Shown piece by piece: positions 26,701 to 42,000 of a DNA stretch of 64,000 nucleotides. The DNA is from Chrysomallon squamiferum. Lineage: Eukaryota > Mollusca > Gastropoda > Neomphalida > Peltospiridae. Both the position numbers and the translations under genes were made by a program. Where the stretch lies: assembly GCA_012295275.1 (NCBI GenBank), contig CM022665.1, positions 31,672,957-31,736,956 of the forward strand. Direction: 5' to 3'. Numbering within the stretch: the stretch's first letter is position 1; the number at the start of each line of letters is the position of its first letter. Below the pieces are notes generated by a model that saw only the letters and a program-made list of their open reading frames with translations, was not told the origin of the DNA and did no database searches.

Positions 26701-29700
26701 TTTAAATTTGTTTTATTGTTATATGTTTGTTTCTGTCATGTTTATGATTTAATGGAAAAATAGTTTCGCTTAATGTGTTTCTTTGATTCCACTGTTGTTA
26801 TTGTTGGGTTTTTGTTTTGTTTTTTCTTCTCTTTTCTTTACATGTAATTTTTCCTTTACTAATTGATATATTGGATTGCAGATAGTGATGTTGTTATTAT
26901 CCCATCATTATCCCTTCCTAAGAATCCAGTGAGCTTCAGCATGTGGTTGGTAACTCATATAGCACATCTGTTCACATATGATGTTGTTGGCAACTCTAGA
27001 ACATTGGTTAGTCTTTTGTTGTTCTGTGTATTGTTACTGTTCACAACTGAATAAAATTCATAACTATTGATTTTTTTTTAATACTTTATTTTTAAAAAGA
27101 AAGAAAGGCGTACTAATAAACTTAAGTTATTTTTGATAAACATGCAATTTAATTGTCAGACAATAAACCTATATTTGAATACTATTTTTCATTGATTATC
27201 AACAAAAATTAAAAAATACAATTTTTGCAAAAGATATATTTTAGATTGGGTATACAGAGATTATTTTAAAATAGTTCTAATATAATGAAAATATTGCCAT
27301 TTAAATTTAATGATTTATTTGTACAGGGACCTCTTGATAGCAGTTATCTCCTTCTGAAGAACATCATGCAGAAGAAATTATCTGAGGTAAGATCAATCTC
27401 ATTATGACTCTTGTGCCAAATGATTAGATGGTATAGCTAAGGCATGAAAGAATACATGACCAATCCTTTTCAGTGTATTTATTAGGCTATTTCCAGAATC
27501 AACCATGGTCATGGTATTTCTGTACAAAGGTGTATGTAAAAGATCCCTTTCAGCTAACTGAAAAGAAAAAGAACAGTACATCAGATTCCCTCTTTGTATG
27601 AAGCCATGCTGTCCAATTGTCCTTGGACTTGCTTATTTATGTTTGGCAAGCATTTTTATTTCTATTTAGAATTTTTCATAAAAATTATCTGCATGACAGA
27701 TAAATTTCATATCATTTTTCTATACATTTTAAAATTTGTTTAAGTTTTTACTGAAGTGCCGTTTAAAGAGTCAATATTTGCCTGCAGCAACAATGATTTG
27801 CTTACAGATGTGATCATATATGTTCTTCATGTAGTTTTATAGTTTAACAGTATAATAAACATTCAAAACCTGACTAATCCTTCTACATCACTTGTCTCAA
27901 AATCAGCTTACTCAAATTGTGCTTTTTTTGGTAAATGAATGTAGCTAGTCTGGACTTGGAGTTTTATTTTGTTCAGACATATAGTGATCTATCATATATA
28001 TATATAATGATGCTACAACTACAGAAGAATGTCTCATATATATTTTTAAATATCTTTGTTGTTGTACTTCATTTTTAAGACTGAAGACAAAATTATGAAG
28101 AAAAATATATATATCTGGATTATTTGTTCATATCATCAAAGTTACACTTTAAATAATATACATGTAATGTAAAATAGATGTATTCATTTTGTTTTTAGAC
28201 ATCTGTAACAGAAGCAGAGCTTCGTGCTGTTCTCCGTTGTTGTCTTTCTCTGACAAATATTTGGAAACCAGACACAACAATTCTTATACAGCTGTGGGAA
28301 TTTTTCTATCGCAGACTGGTTAGTCAGTTTCATTGTAATAGCTATGACAAGTAATCTGCTCATAATTGAATCTTTGGAATAGTACTTAAAATGACACTGG
28401 CACATTTAGAAAGAAGCTTATGCTCTGTTGAATAATAATTTGACAATGTGTTGAGCTCTCTCCTTTTTTAAAATTTATTATTCTTTTTCTTTTTTTTCTT
28501 GTGAATATGGTAACAGAATAGGAGTGAATTTATTCCAAATCGATAATAGTTGAAATTTGTGATATTAGAAATTTCTTCTATAAAATGTATTTAAAGAAAT
28601 GACTGAAAATCTCTCAACTCTTAATTTAATGACATACAAATCTGTGCATTATTAGTGCTTTATTGATGCCTCTATTTTTGTTTTAGTTTCACTATCAATA
28701 TTACTAATTTTTTATTATTAATACTATTTTTGTCTTTTTTAGAATAACACTTTTCAATTATCAGGAACAAGTGTTGAAGGACTTGCATCTATCAGGTAAA
28801 ATTAATCATAAATTTCTCTTTTCCAGGATTTTGTGATTTTAAAATCAGGGCCTAAAAAGAAAAAGACAAAACTAAACCAAACAGATTCTATCAGTCAACA
28901 GTAATAATGTAAACATTTATTTCCATACTTAATTCTTCTTTTTTTCTTCTTTTTTCTTTTTTTTAATATTAAACATTTTGTAGATTTAATTATGTGCATT
29001 AATTTAAAATCGTTGAAGAAAAATATATCTGCCATGTTTTCTTTTTTTTTTTAATTGCTAGATTGGTGCGTCAAAATCTGATATATCATGAATACAATTA
29101 GAAAACTTTTATCATATTTTGGGATAAAGAGGAGATTTATATATTATGTTTATTTAATGATTTTGAAAATTCATTGGTTTTTAATGTATTTGACCACATT
29201 TCCTAAAATATATTAAATAATGCCAATTTTATTTATTTATTAAACTTTCTTTTTTCTTCTTTTTTTCTCTTTTTTAAAAGATTATGATATGAGCAGGTTT
29301 TTTTTTTTTCAGACATTATCAATACTCTATTTATTTAGTTTTAATGTCAGTAAGTTATTTTCAATAAGCATAATTTGTAAAATGAATAATTTTTCTGAAA
29401 TTTTTAGTCAAAACACACATTTTCTTCTGGATCAGTGCAGAAAGTGGAGCTCAGGTCAAGAAAATGGGTAATTTCATTTGATTCTTGTTATTCAAAACTT
29501 TCCTTTTTGTGTGCTCCTTCTTTAAGTTCTTATAAATTAGCTTGGTTGACATAAATATTTAGACTAAAAATTAGTGATTCATTTTTTTTATATATGTACT
29601 AGAAATTGTTATGTCAGAAAGTAATGATAAAGTTCCAATTTTTGTACATGTAAAATAAATTAGAAAGTATATTCATGTGGCAGTATTTAAAACTTTTATG

Positions 29701-32700
29701 TTAGTATAGTTTCAACAATATTTCCATTGAAAAGTAGTGTTATTAACAAATTGCCTAAATATATATTTGTTTCTCTTCCAAGTAACTGATTTTATTAATA
29801 ATAAAGAATAAAGATATTATAAAGAAATGTGGAATGCATACCTTAAACATAGACATTTTTTTTTTTTAAATTAACATAATGCATTTGAAGAGACATCATC
29901 AGTGATAAACTTCACTTGTCAAGAATTCATTTTAAAATGCAGTGCTTTAATTTTTCTGATTATTAGGATTGACAAAGAAAATAGTTTTCAGCTGTTTCTT
30001 TGTCTTCTTGGATGGCAGCTGTCTAGACTAGTCAAAGCAGGATCATTACAAGAATGGAGACAGATCAAAGGAAGGTAGCCATTCCCAAATGATCATGTTT
30101 ATGAAATAGATAAATGGAAGATAATAAATAGAAAAAATAAATTGTATTTAAAATGAATGACTGAAATGTGATAGCTTGTATAATCAGTCTTTTGCAGCCT
30201 TATTTATCAAAATATATGTCATCAGCTATTTTGGCTATGGGAAAGTTTCTATCAAAGAGTTCTTACCCGTTTGAAAAAGAGTAGTCCAGTCAGTTTTTTT
30301 TCTTGCTGTCTATATGGTACTTAACCACAGATATAACATAAAATAACTATAGATAAAAAAGTGTTATTAAATGTCTCTCTAAATAAAACTTTCTTTCCTT
30401 TTTTTTTTTTTTTTTTTTGAAAACCAAACTACCACATTTTAAAAAAGAAAACATTAACAAATATGCAGGCTGTTGAAATGAGCTGATGCATTTGAAACTG
30501 TTCTAATCAAGGGTTTGTTACTTATAACTTCTGTTCTCTGTAAACATCTTATTTAAATGTTGTTGTTTTTTTAAATTACAGATTTTTCTCAAAGTTTCAT
30601 CAGCGTCGAATGCAGGAATTGACAGAAAGTGGTTTACAAAACTTCACCTGTTTGTTTCTCACTCTGGCTTTATCTACTGATCTGGAAGATGTGGTAATTA
30701 CCTGTTTTCTTTTCACTTTTCTATATTTCCGTAACAAATAATACAGTTTACTTCAGTTTTCTTTTTCGTTTTGTTTTTAATTTAGTTGCTAATAATAATA
30801 TTTAAAATATATATATATATTTCCTTTTGTAAGGTTTAAATATGTATGTTTTGATACTTTGGTACCCCATCATTATTAAATGAAAAATAATGGAAAACAC
30901 TGTAGTTGTATAAAACAAACATTTAAAAATAACAAAGTGCATTGATACAATTTTATCTTCATTTAAAACTTTCTATGTTGAAAAAAACCACCTAAATGAA
31001 TAGATAGAGATATATTAATTAATTAATTAATTTATTTTTTTAAAGACAAGCAAACTTTGTACTTTCTATGACATGGTTGAATGTGTGGAAACAAGTATTC
31101 AGAAAAGATGTCTTGTTTGGCTTGGAGGATTGTCACTGGCTCAGATTTACACTGAGAGAGGAAAAGACATGGCATTCTTAGCTGAAAATCTTGTTCACTC
31201 ATTTAATTCTGTTTGCCAGTAAGTTGTTGAAAAGTATTGCTTAATTGAAAACAATTAGACATTAAACTTTGATATGTTGAGTTACCCAGAAATTTAAACA
31301 TTTTTCTTAAATTTGAAATCTGAGTGACCTAATAAAGATTGATGAAAGTTTTCATTTCTGAAAAACTTCTCTATTCATTTAACATTAAAATGATTCTATA
31401 ATAAAAACAAGTTAGCCTTTGATATGATACATTTAAACATTGATACACTTGTATTTAGATATTTTATAATTACATTTTTTAAAAACATAAAGGCAAATAT
31501 AACACTGGTTACAACGGGTTGTAATGCTTATAACTTTTAATTCTTCCACAGAAGAAATACTAATTCAGCATTGTTAAAACTTTTATTATTATTATTTTTA
31601 ATGTTTTGTTGTTTTGTGTGACATTTTTTTTATATCTTCCTCATTAATGTAATTAATTAACTGACATATTTATTTATTTAAAGAGAGTTCAGTGAATCTG
31701 AATTAGATCCATCTCGACGTCACAGTTTGTGGAAGATGATTAGCTTGTATCTTGAGGCCGTACAAGATATTTTTGAAAACAGTGAGAATCTGGATTGTTC
31801 AGAACACATCCTACTTGGTAAGAAAGTATTTTACATGTTAACTGCTGTAAAGAATTCCATTCATTTTTGTTATAAAATGTAGATTTACCATTTAAAACGA
31901 ATAATATTTTTAAAGCTGACCTTTAAAATAACATTTTTTGTTGCACTTATTTATTTATGTTTAATTTTTTGTTTTCTTTTTTCTTTCCTTTTTTTAATTT
32001 GAAGATCATAATAAAAACAGCAATAACAACTGTTATTATTTTCTTTTAAGGCATGGTACAACAGTAAATTTTGAATTTTAAAATAGCTAAAATAAACAGA
32101 GTTAGTGCATAGTAAATGATAATACACTGAACCCTAAATGCAAAAATGCTATCTGTTCAAGTTTATTGCATTCTGTTGCCATCTAAACCAATATAAACAG
32201 CCAGAACTTTAACAATTGGTTTCTCAGCTACAAAATACATCACAGAGGAACATTTTTTTTTTTTTTTTTTTTCTAGAAGAGCACATATCACCAAATCTGT
32301 CTGTTGTAATGTCAAGAAGATGCCAATGTACAAGTGTACCAAGTTTCATTAGAATAGAATAGATTGTTCCTGGGAAACTTTGATTTATGTTACATGCAGA
32401 TTGAAAAATGGAAAATGAGAAAAATACAAAAATATGAAGAGAAACGTGTTTAGACCCTATGAATTATTTCTCAATCTTGCTTTAAAACTCAGTGAGTCAT
32501 TGAGCAACAAGTATAAAGTCATTTGTTTCCCATTTAAAACATGTTCAAGTGTTATTGCACAAACCAAAAGGGTCCAGTATTGAAGGTGCTGAAGTAAACA
32601 AAGACAAAGATGATTCACATGCAGTTGGATTCAGTGTTTATTCTTGCTAAAATTATGATTTGTTTGCTTGGTCTTTGCACAAGCAAAAGTTTTTTTTTAT

Positions 32701-35700
32701 TGCTTGTCTTTCTAGTTTCTGTGTAGATTCGTAAACAAATGCCCTTTTTTAGAGGCATGTCAGTCATGTGATCCAGTCTGGCAAATTGAATAGGTGCTTT
32801 CCACATCACATGCAGTAACTGAACATTCTGTTGAATGGTAGGCTTAGGAAATGAGTTATTATCTGAATGTGACCTAGTTATCATAACAAAACTCTGAAAT
32901 AGTACAGGGGAAGTAATGTAGGTTAGTTTTGTATGCAATACTTGATCATTAATGTAAAGACAATGGCTGCCACTAGAATCTAAAACAAACACAAATGTGA
33001 ATGGGTAGTGTTAGTAAATGTATTTTTACTCCTGAAAAAAAGACATTTTTAACTAAATTGAGGTATGGGACCCAGAAGTAGACATGATCAGGAATGTAAG
33101 TCTCTAAAAAACTAAAAATCACCAGTTGACCCAAATTTTGCATTTTCGACATTGCCTTAAATTATTTATTTGTAGATAATAATCTTTGTTTTTTCTTTAT
33201 AATTAGAAGTTTGGGGAAACCAAAATGAACCCCTGAAGGAAACTGATGTAGTTAAATAAAATTAAAATATTAACTTTTATCTTTCAGGAAATGGAATTGG
33301 TTTTCTTCTGCCTGTCGGTAGAGATAATGAATTGAGGTTTATCTTGATGACTTTCTATTCAGTTTTATCCACATTCAGGTGATGTGTTTCTCTTTATTAT
33401 TAGTATTATAATAATGATACTGTATTATTTGCGGAAAATAATCAATATATATTATCTAATCAGTTAGTTACAGATAATAAATCCAATTAAGTACATCTGA
33501 TTTTTATTTCCATGTGTGTATGTTCTCTGTTAAATGTTATTTAGCAGTATTATCACAAATCCACAATAACCTAACTCAAAAATTTAATCAATATCTCCTA
33601 ATAACTTGAAAAATCTGTAACATATATTATACCTTATGTTATTATTTTAAAACAATTTCTATTTCATCACCTTTTAAAAATCTTCCAGACTACACAATTT
33701 TGTCTCAGGTTTGTTTAGATTTGTATTATTAACAGTTGTGGATAATTATAAGTTATAACTTTTGTTGTTTAATTTAAGATCAGTTTTAAAGTGAAAATAT
33801 TTATCTTACTATCAATTTCTTTGTTATTTTTAGAAGATTTATACAGAAAAAAAAAAAATTATTCACATCTTTTTCTTTTTTTTTCCCTAATTTTTGAAGA
33901 AACAAAAAATAAAATTACTTTTTTTCTAAATTTTCAGGAAAGTGTTTTTAAAAATAAACTCTTGTCAAGGAGACAGACTGAAAACTCAGTTTAAAAATTT
34001 AGAACTTCAATATATAGGTAAATTAAAAAGACTAGAAAATAGACACTTTAAATATTTGACTTATGTACATTGCTGCATGAATAATCAGCCATATTTTTAT
34101 AAAATTAGGAGTTTGAAGTAACTGTTTGTTATTCATTTGAAGTCTGACTTTTGTAAATCGTAAAACAACAATAGAGTGAAGAAACCTGGATGTAGACATT
34201 TTCTTTTCTTTATTGCAGAAATGTCAATAATTTCATTATTAAATAGTAAAATTTAGATGGCTACTGATATATTTTTTTTATCAATTCTTCTTATTTTATA
34301 TATATTTTAATACAAAAACAGTATTGTTTACTTTGAAATATTGAACATTTTGTAAGTGCCATAATGGATCCATAATAAAAAAATTAAAATATATATATAT
34401 AATCTAAGATTTTCTATCATTCTTAAATTCTTAATAGCTGAGATGAGGAATATAAATTGACTTTCTATTTTTTATTTCTATTTTTATTTATTTATTTATT
34501 TATTATTATTATTTTTTTAATTTGAATAGCTTAAAAAATCAAATTCTTTAAAAAATAAGAAAACAAAAAGTGTCACAGAAATAAATAATATAGCCTTGTA
34601 ATTTTAATAACAAATTAAATTGTTTTGTTTTAGCGCTGAGCCCACTTCTTTGGAATCATGTGTATCTATTTATCAAGGAACATTCAACAACTCGGACTCC
34701 ACCCATGTGTCTTGCTGATCTGGCTGCAGTCATCTGTCTTCTTTGCAAAGACTTGTAAGTTTGATGGAAAAACAAACATGCCTTTCAAGTCACTATGTGT
34801 ACTTAGTTTCTCATAGATTGTCTAGAAAATATTTAGAATATCAGGAGTGGTGTTTTTAATCATGATTTCACAAAATGCTTACATAACACTTTTTAAAATT
34901 AGATTAAAGCAACAAAATGCATTAGTATGTTAGTTGTTTACATGACAGGTTACTTTAATGCTTTTTGAAGTTTAAGAATTTTTTCAATCTTTTTTAATGC
35001 ACAGGAGTGAATGAAATTTCATTGTCAGACTTTTCTGTTTTCAATAAATGATAGGAGTCCTAAATTAGTGAATTAGTATTCATCAGTATGAAATAAACAG
35101 TTTGCTGTGACACATTGTTATTTTAAAGGTGTTTGTGTCTGAGTGTGTAAAGTATAATAATATTAGTACTGTTCTTCATTTAATAAATTACAGCAATTAT
35201 TAATTATATATTATAATGATTTATATTTTTAATTTTAGATCCAGTCTTCAGTCACCAACAAACAATTTCAAAACAGTTTTCTTCCATTTTGCTAACGCAG
35301 ACAATGTCCATGTTGGGTAAAACAAAGATATATTTTAATTTAAACTATTCATTTTTGTAATCAGGTGTAAAATTTCAGTGTAAATAAATAACATTTTTAT
35401 TAAAGTCTAATTTCTTAATTACACAGTTTAAGAATCAAAATACGTATAGTTGTTAAATACTTTTCATTTATTCATGTATATAGGGGAAAATGTGGTCATG
35501 TTCCTGAATAAGATGTTGAATTTAAATGATTTCACTGAACTTTACACTTTTGAAAAAATTTATCATTTTATAAATAAATTTAGGATATGAGTTAATTATT
35601 AAAACATATTTTGTTCATAATCATTATCTTACAACAGGACTAAGCTGAAATACAGTAGATTATGCTTTGATTTTAAAATCATATTTAATAATTTATATTA

Positions 35701-38700
35701 AACTGGACCATACTATTGTGTATATTGTAGTTGGTCCAAAATATTGTGTTAATAAATAATAGTGTCTGTTTTTCAGCATATCCTGCCACTTTCTGTCACA
35801 GATACTGGATGAGGAGGGTGTGTTGGACTGGATGCTGGTTAGAATCCCTGGTGTTCAAGTACAACTCATTCAGTCCTGGTTCAGGTGTGTCATGATAATT
35901 CCTGCATCATTCCAAGAGTTGCAGAACATCACAAAGTGAGTAACCTTTCATTACCCCTTCATAATCCTCTTTATGTAAAATAACTTTAACTAATGCAACA
36001 TTTGAAAAATTCCATTTAGCTATTAGGGCTTATTTTCTTACAATTTTGCTTGTGCTGTTTAATAATACCAACAATTTAATCAATATTTTTCTATACAGTT
36101 AACAGTTATTTGTGTATGGTTAATACATTTTGTATAGTAGAGACTGTTGGTACAAATATTTATTGTTATTTCATGTCTGAACCAGTTTGAATATTATTAT
36201 GAGATGGTTCTTTTTATGAATGTCTCCTTCAAATCAGCTTTAATGATGTAAAATGACTTAAGAAGCAATTATTAAGTGAGATATTACCTCATGTTTTCTT
36301 TTATTAACTATACACAAATAACAATATGGAAAAAATTGATTAAACTGTTGGTGTTTGTTAAACAGCATTTCTTTGTATTTTTATTTTGTAAATGTTTATA
36401 AAGATGTGAGCAATAGGAAACCTACAAAAACCAAGAAAATATAATTACATTTTATATTTAAACAGTGTAAAAATCTGTTTTTCTTTTTAGAATTGTCATG
36501 AAACTTCCAGATATAAAGGAAATATTTTCATCAGCAAGCATCAGTCCTTCAGAAGAAGTGGAACCAATCCCAAAAATATTTCTTAAAATGTTGGGAAAGG
36601 TTTATTTTAAATGTGAGGTTGGTGAAATTTGAAAGTATTATCATCATTATCATCATCATCATTAATTTTGTTTTAAAACATTTTTTTTCTTTTTTTTCTA
36701 ATTTATATTGTGTAAACATTTATTTGCTTAGAAAAAGAAAGTTAGCTGAATTGGTTGTTAAAAAATGCATGATAAATTTTAAATAAGAGAAAATAAACAT
36801 TCATAAAAACCCAAAATGAGGATTTTTATTAGTTTTATTTTTTTATTGTTTTTTATTTTAGTTTGGGTTTTTTTTTTTTTTTTTAAATTAAAATGCATAC
36901 ATTAGACACAAGACCATTTAGTACAAAATTAACATTTAATCATTTATATTGTTTCTTTCCCATTTGTAGAATTTCAGAGAAAAGATGATTTTGAGAGACA
37001 AAGTGATGAATTACTTTATGAACGTTCCAAGACAGGTAACACCAGTTCTGAGAGTTATGGGCCCTACAGAAATTATTACAACCATGTACACCACTGTTGG
37101 ACAGCTCATAAAATACTGTGCACCCATGTTGTATGTTCAAGTAAGCAGAATTAAAAAAATCTGATGCAATATGATTCATAACTAATTTTTGGTTTTCTTT
37201 AGTTCAGCAATATTTTCAAAAATGTTTTAATAATAATAATTTTAGATTATGTTTCTTTGATAAACATATTTAAACATTTTATTTATTATTAATATTATTT
37301 TTAATTATTATTTAAACTTTACTTCCTTTTTTCTTTTCTTTTTTCTTTTTTCATTATTACAATTGTATTTTTTCAACATATTTTTATTTAAGGGGACACA
37401 CTAGGCTAAAAAAAAGACAAAATTTGAATAAACAAAATTGTTTTTTAGTTTTTGACATGACTCTTTAGAAAATGTACATTAAAAAAATTTACTTTTACAG
37501 ATAAATGTTTCAGGTTTTTTTGCAAAAGGAAGTGCATATACAGACATTGCATACTAGATACATAGCATCACACATTAGCCATAATAAGTTCAAATATGAT
37601 TTTTAAAACTTCATTTGTTTTTGTTTTTTTAATCCTCAAGAGTTTTTTGGTACTCTCCTAACATTTTTGAAAAGATACTGTATGAAAACTATTTGTTTCC
37701 TAGTTTGGAATATATACATTTAAAAACAAACACTACAAAAGGAGGAACTGTTCTTATTTATTCTTTTCATATAACCTTTATACAACTTTCTGTTCTTTCA
37801 AAATACAAATGAAAAATGTATTACTTTTTTTTTAAATTACTTCTTTTGAAGTATGTAAACAAACACTAATTTCTTTCTGGTATTTTGTAGAAACATGTCA
37901 ATGATGAACCCCAGCAATTTGAATGACCTGTATGTAACAGTTTGGAGTGGTTTATGAAATGGGATACTATAATATTTTTAAAAAGCCAAAAATAAAAATA
38001 ACCATTTGTCATAATAAAATAAAAAAGTACTAGGTTTTTATTTTTTCATGGTAATGAAAGAGGATTGTTTCCATCAAGTTTCAATTCTTGAAAATAAAAA
38101 ATAATGATTTTTGACACACATGTCCCAGTAAGTTGTTGGAACTTTCAAACAAAGATGGGGGAAAAGCATTATAAATTGCTGGAAGGTTGAAGTATTTTTT
38201 TTTATATTTTTCTATATTGTTTGAACAAAGAATTTCCTCTGAACTATTTGTAGAACATTTTTAAATTTATTTATTTAATGGATAGTTTGTTTAATTTTTT
38301 TTTTTTCCTCTTTATTTATTTTCAATTCTTTATTTTTCTGCTTTGTCTGACCAAATGTTATTTTAAGCTATCATAAAATGAATTAAGTTTAAGAAAATGC
38401 AGCTACAAACAAAATATTTTGTGTTTTTTCAGTCAAAAACTAACTGCCCTCTGCCTGTTATTCTTGAAGCCATGATTGTTCCTCACTTTCTCTTCAATAC
38501 CAACAAACTTGTCAGTCCAGTATTTCTGGGAGCAGTCAAAGAGTCACTCCACCTGGTAATATCAATCACATGTTTAGAAATATTTAGCAGTTTGTTTCTT
38601 GATACATTCTTTTTTTAGTTATCCAAATTTTGCTTTTTCTTTTATAAACATTCATTCTTTTGTTTTTATAGAGGAGACGAAATATGCATCTGTTACTGAT

Positions 38701-39035
38701 AAATATATATGCATTTTTTTTTTTTTTACAAATGTTGCTAGATTGTAGATAAAATCTCAAAATAATCAAGTGGGAGAATGGTCAGGTTGGGAGAATAATA
38801 AGGAACTTTAAATATTTAAAAATGACAAATAATAAAACACAATATAAGAAATATAGACCACACAAAAACAAAAGAAAATACGAGGCTGTTGTACTGAGGA
38901 CTGACCTTCTTAAAATATTCAGTATATATATATATATATATAGTTACACCTGTAATTACTTTGTTCAACTGTAGAAATAAAAGTTCATTTGAACAAATAT
39001 TTTTTTACATCGACAAAAATTATGTGCTGTATTTT

Positions 39036-39067
<32 letters not shown>

Positions 39068-42000
39068 GAATCAATGTACAGTTCATGCACGGATTCTCCA
39101 GACTTGATTACCGCAGAGATCCTTACTTGCAGAGAAGACTGAAAGATATTATTTCCATTTATCTGACCAAATTTTCTTTAGTAAGTCAGTAATTTTATTT
39201 TTTTTATTATTATTTTTTTTTTTTTTGCTTTTTATTTTTTATATTTAGGGATTTTTTTTTTTTTTTTTGGTGGTCTTGGAGTATTAAATTTTAAAAATGT
39301 AAAACAAATTACATTTAGATTATATTTAAATTTCTTTATATTTTCATAATTTTGTATTATTTATTACTTACTCTTTTTCATTTTTTTTTCAGAAGTCACA
39401 AGGTTCATCCTCTACAACTGTAGTGCATCCACTTGTGGTAAGGAATAATATTCTTTCTTTCTCCTTTTTTGATTTCACTTCTTTTTTCTTTTTTTCTCTC
39501 ACAGTTCAAAGATGGTTTTAAATTCATGATTCTACCATTATCAGGAATTATATATAGACAAATAAATAATTTATAAAAAATGTATTACTGAATATCATTT
39601 ATTGCATGGTTTCATTATTATAATATTTAAGAAGGTTGAAATCATTTCTAGATTCAAACTCAAAAAGAATGTTGATAAAATAAAATTAAAATAAGCTTAT
39701 TAATGAGCCTAGAACTGATTAAATACCTAATTTTTATTTATATGACAAAGAGATTTTTTAATAATCTTTCAGTTATAATTTATTATTATTATAATATATA
39801 TATATATTTTTTTTTAATCAGCTATTTGGTAGTATTGTTATGTTACATAAGTTTGACAAATTATAAATAAAAATATGTTAATGATAAAAGTTCCATGACA
39901 AATGTGTGGAGAGTAATTTTCAGAACATTGTTTTAGTAATCACTTTCTAAACTATATAGTGTGTGTTTATTTATTTATTTATTTATTTATCTATTTATTT
40001 ATAAAACAGAGTTCACTGAATGAATCCTTTTTTAAAAGTCCTAGCAGTGAATCAGTCAGTTTTCGTCAGTATGTCTTAGAATTAGTTCATTGTGAGTATC
40101 TTCAGCTGAAGAATCTGACAGTCCCTCAGTCAGCCAGTGTGGTATGTTACATTTTGTTATTTGCACTTGAATCTGAAATACCTTAAATATACATTTAAAT
40201 ATTACACAAACACATCTATCTATCTATCTGTATGGATACATAGCTATAGATACAAGATTTCTTTTAATCAAACAAACCCATTAAATAAAGTTCCATATAA
40301 AATATTTGACCAAGGTGACTGAAAATCTATTTATTAAATACTCCCTAAGATAATAATTGTTTGCCTTTTTATTTCAGTATTTGTATCAAAATCATCTAAA
40401 ATGTATTGGTCAGTCTGATTAATGGTATTACTGTTTTGTTTGAAGATTTTGGTTTTTATTTACTGGGTTATTTCCGTTTGAACGTTTTATTCTTATTGCA
40501 AAACGATTTGAAGATGTGTTTTTGCAGTGCTGCTTTTTATACAAGTATTATTTCAACTTCTCACCTTTTAATTATTTTGTGTAATTGATCATCTAGTCAT
40601 TTAAATTTTATCTTTATAAATTAAGTGAACTGATTTTAGTATTAAATATGTGCATTAAGTTAAAGCCAAAACTTTAGTGATACTCTCAATTTATTTATTT
40701 ATTTATTTCAGGGTCTTGCTTATGTAACTGAAGTTCTTCAGAGGACCAATAGTGGTGAGCTGATAGCAAGGTAAATTATTATTTAATTTCTCGTAACTGA
40801 AGTAATAAAATAAACAACCAAAACATGGATGCTTTAACCTGTTACAAATGCTCAGTGCATATCAGCATTTTGTGCTTTAATACTTTAACTTGCCACAAAA
40901 GGCTGATTTTTCAAATACTTAAAAGAAACAAGTCTACATCTGTGAATAAACTAATTAAAATAACAGTAGTAATTGATTTTAAAAATAAAACCTCCCACAC
41001 CTAGAGAAATAATAAATAAATAATTAAATAAAGATGTGTCCCCCAAGGATCAAAGAGAAAAATGTCAAATGCTGTTGCAAACAGAAAACAGTTGATTGAC
41101 AATCATAAGAAGTAGCACAATAAAGCATTGTTATACAGCTGTTCTTACTGCTGTGGGGAAAACAAGTCCAGTGAGAACTTGTAATAAAATTTTGTTATGT
41201 TAGTTGTTCTGTTTGATGCTAACTGTAATAATCACCAAAGAAAAATATCTATAAAATTGAAAATTTTCCTTGATCTGAAAGCCAACTCAGACATGTCATG
41301 TTTACTCCTAAAACATACAGTGATAAAGCTTTGACTAAAGAAGACAATGTTTCAAACAGAATCAGAGATGGTATGAACACTTTGTTTATCAAAACAATTT
41401 GACTGACAGAAATCGCATACTTTAAATAATGACCAATATGGTTTACTTAACATTATTTATTTTTATTTTTACTTTTTAGATTAATTATGCCAAACCTTAA
41501 TCAAATTATATTAATTTTTAGAGATATCCACACACTGCTAAGAACTATGTTGGAGTATGTTCTGCTAGCAGGATCATCAGCAATGAAAAAACATGCTGTT
41601 CACATTATGCAGTATCTGGTGGAAGCCTGCAAGAAGCATCCAAATATAGTGTCTCTGTATGTCATCTTTTATATAGTAAACATATGTGTTCTATTTCAGT
41701 GATAATGTAGAATTTATTTAGCTGGTTACTTAAAATACTGAATGATCAATTTTATTATTATAATTATTATTTCTCTCCTGTTTTTGGTTTCACATTCTCA
41801 GACATCTTTATTTATTTAGTAGTAGTAGTAATACTAATAGTACTAGTTGTTGTAATTGTATTAATTTTAGTGGTAATAGTAGTGAAATAGCAGTAATTGC
41901 AGCAGTTGCAGTGGCATTTTAAATATTTTAATTAGCTGGCTACATGTATCTATTTACCATCCTCACTGGATGGATAATCCTTTAATCAAGGGACAGTTTT

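Noticed and set aside
36940-37179. 79-codon minus-strand ORF
   Set aside because: It overlaps MMS22L exon 25 (36970-37140), which is in phase and homologous on the plus strand.
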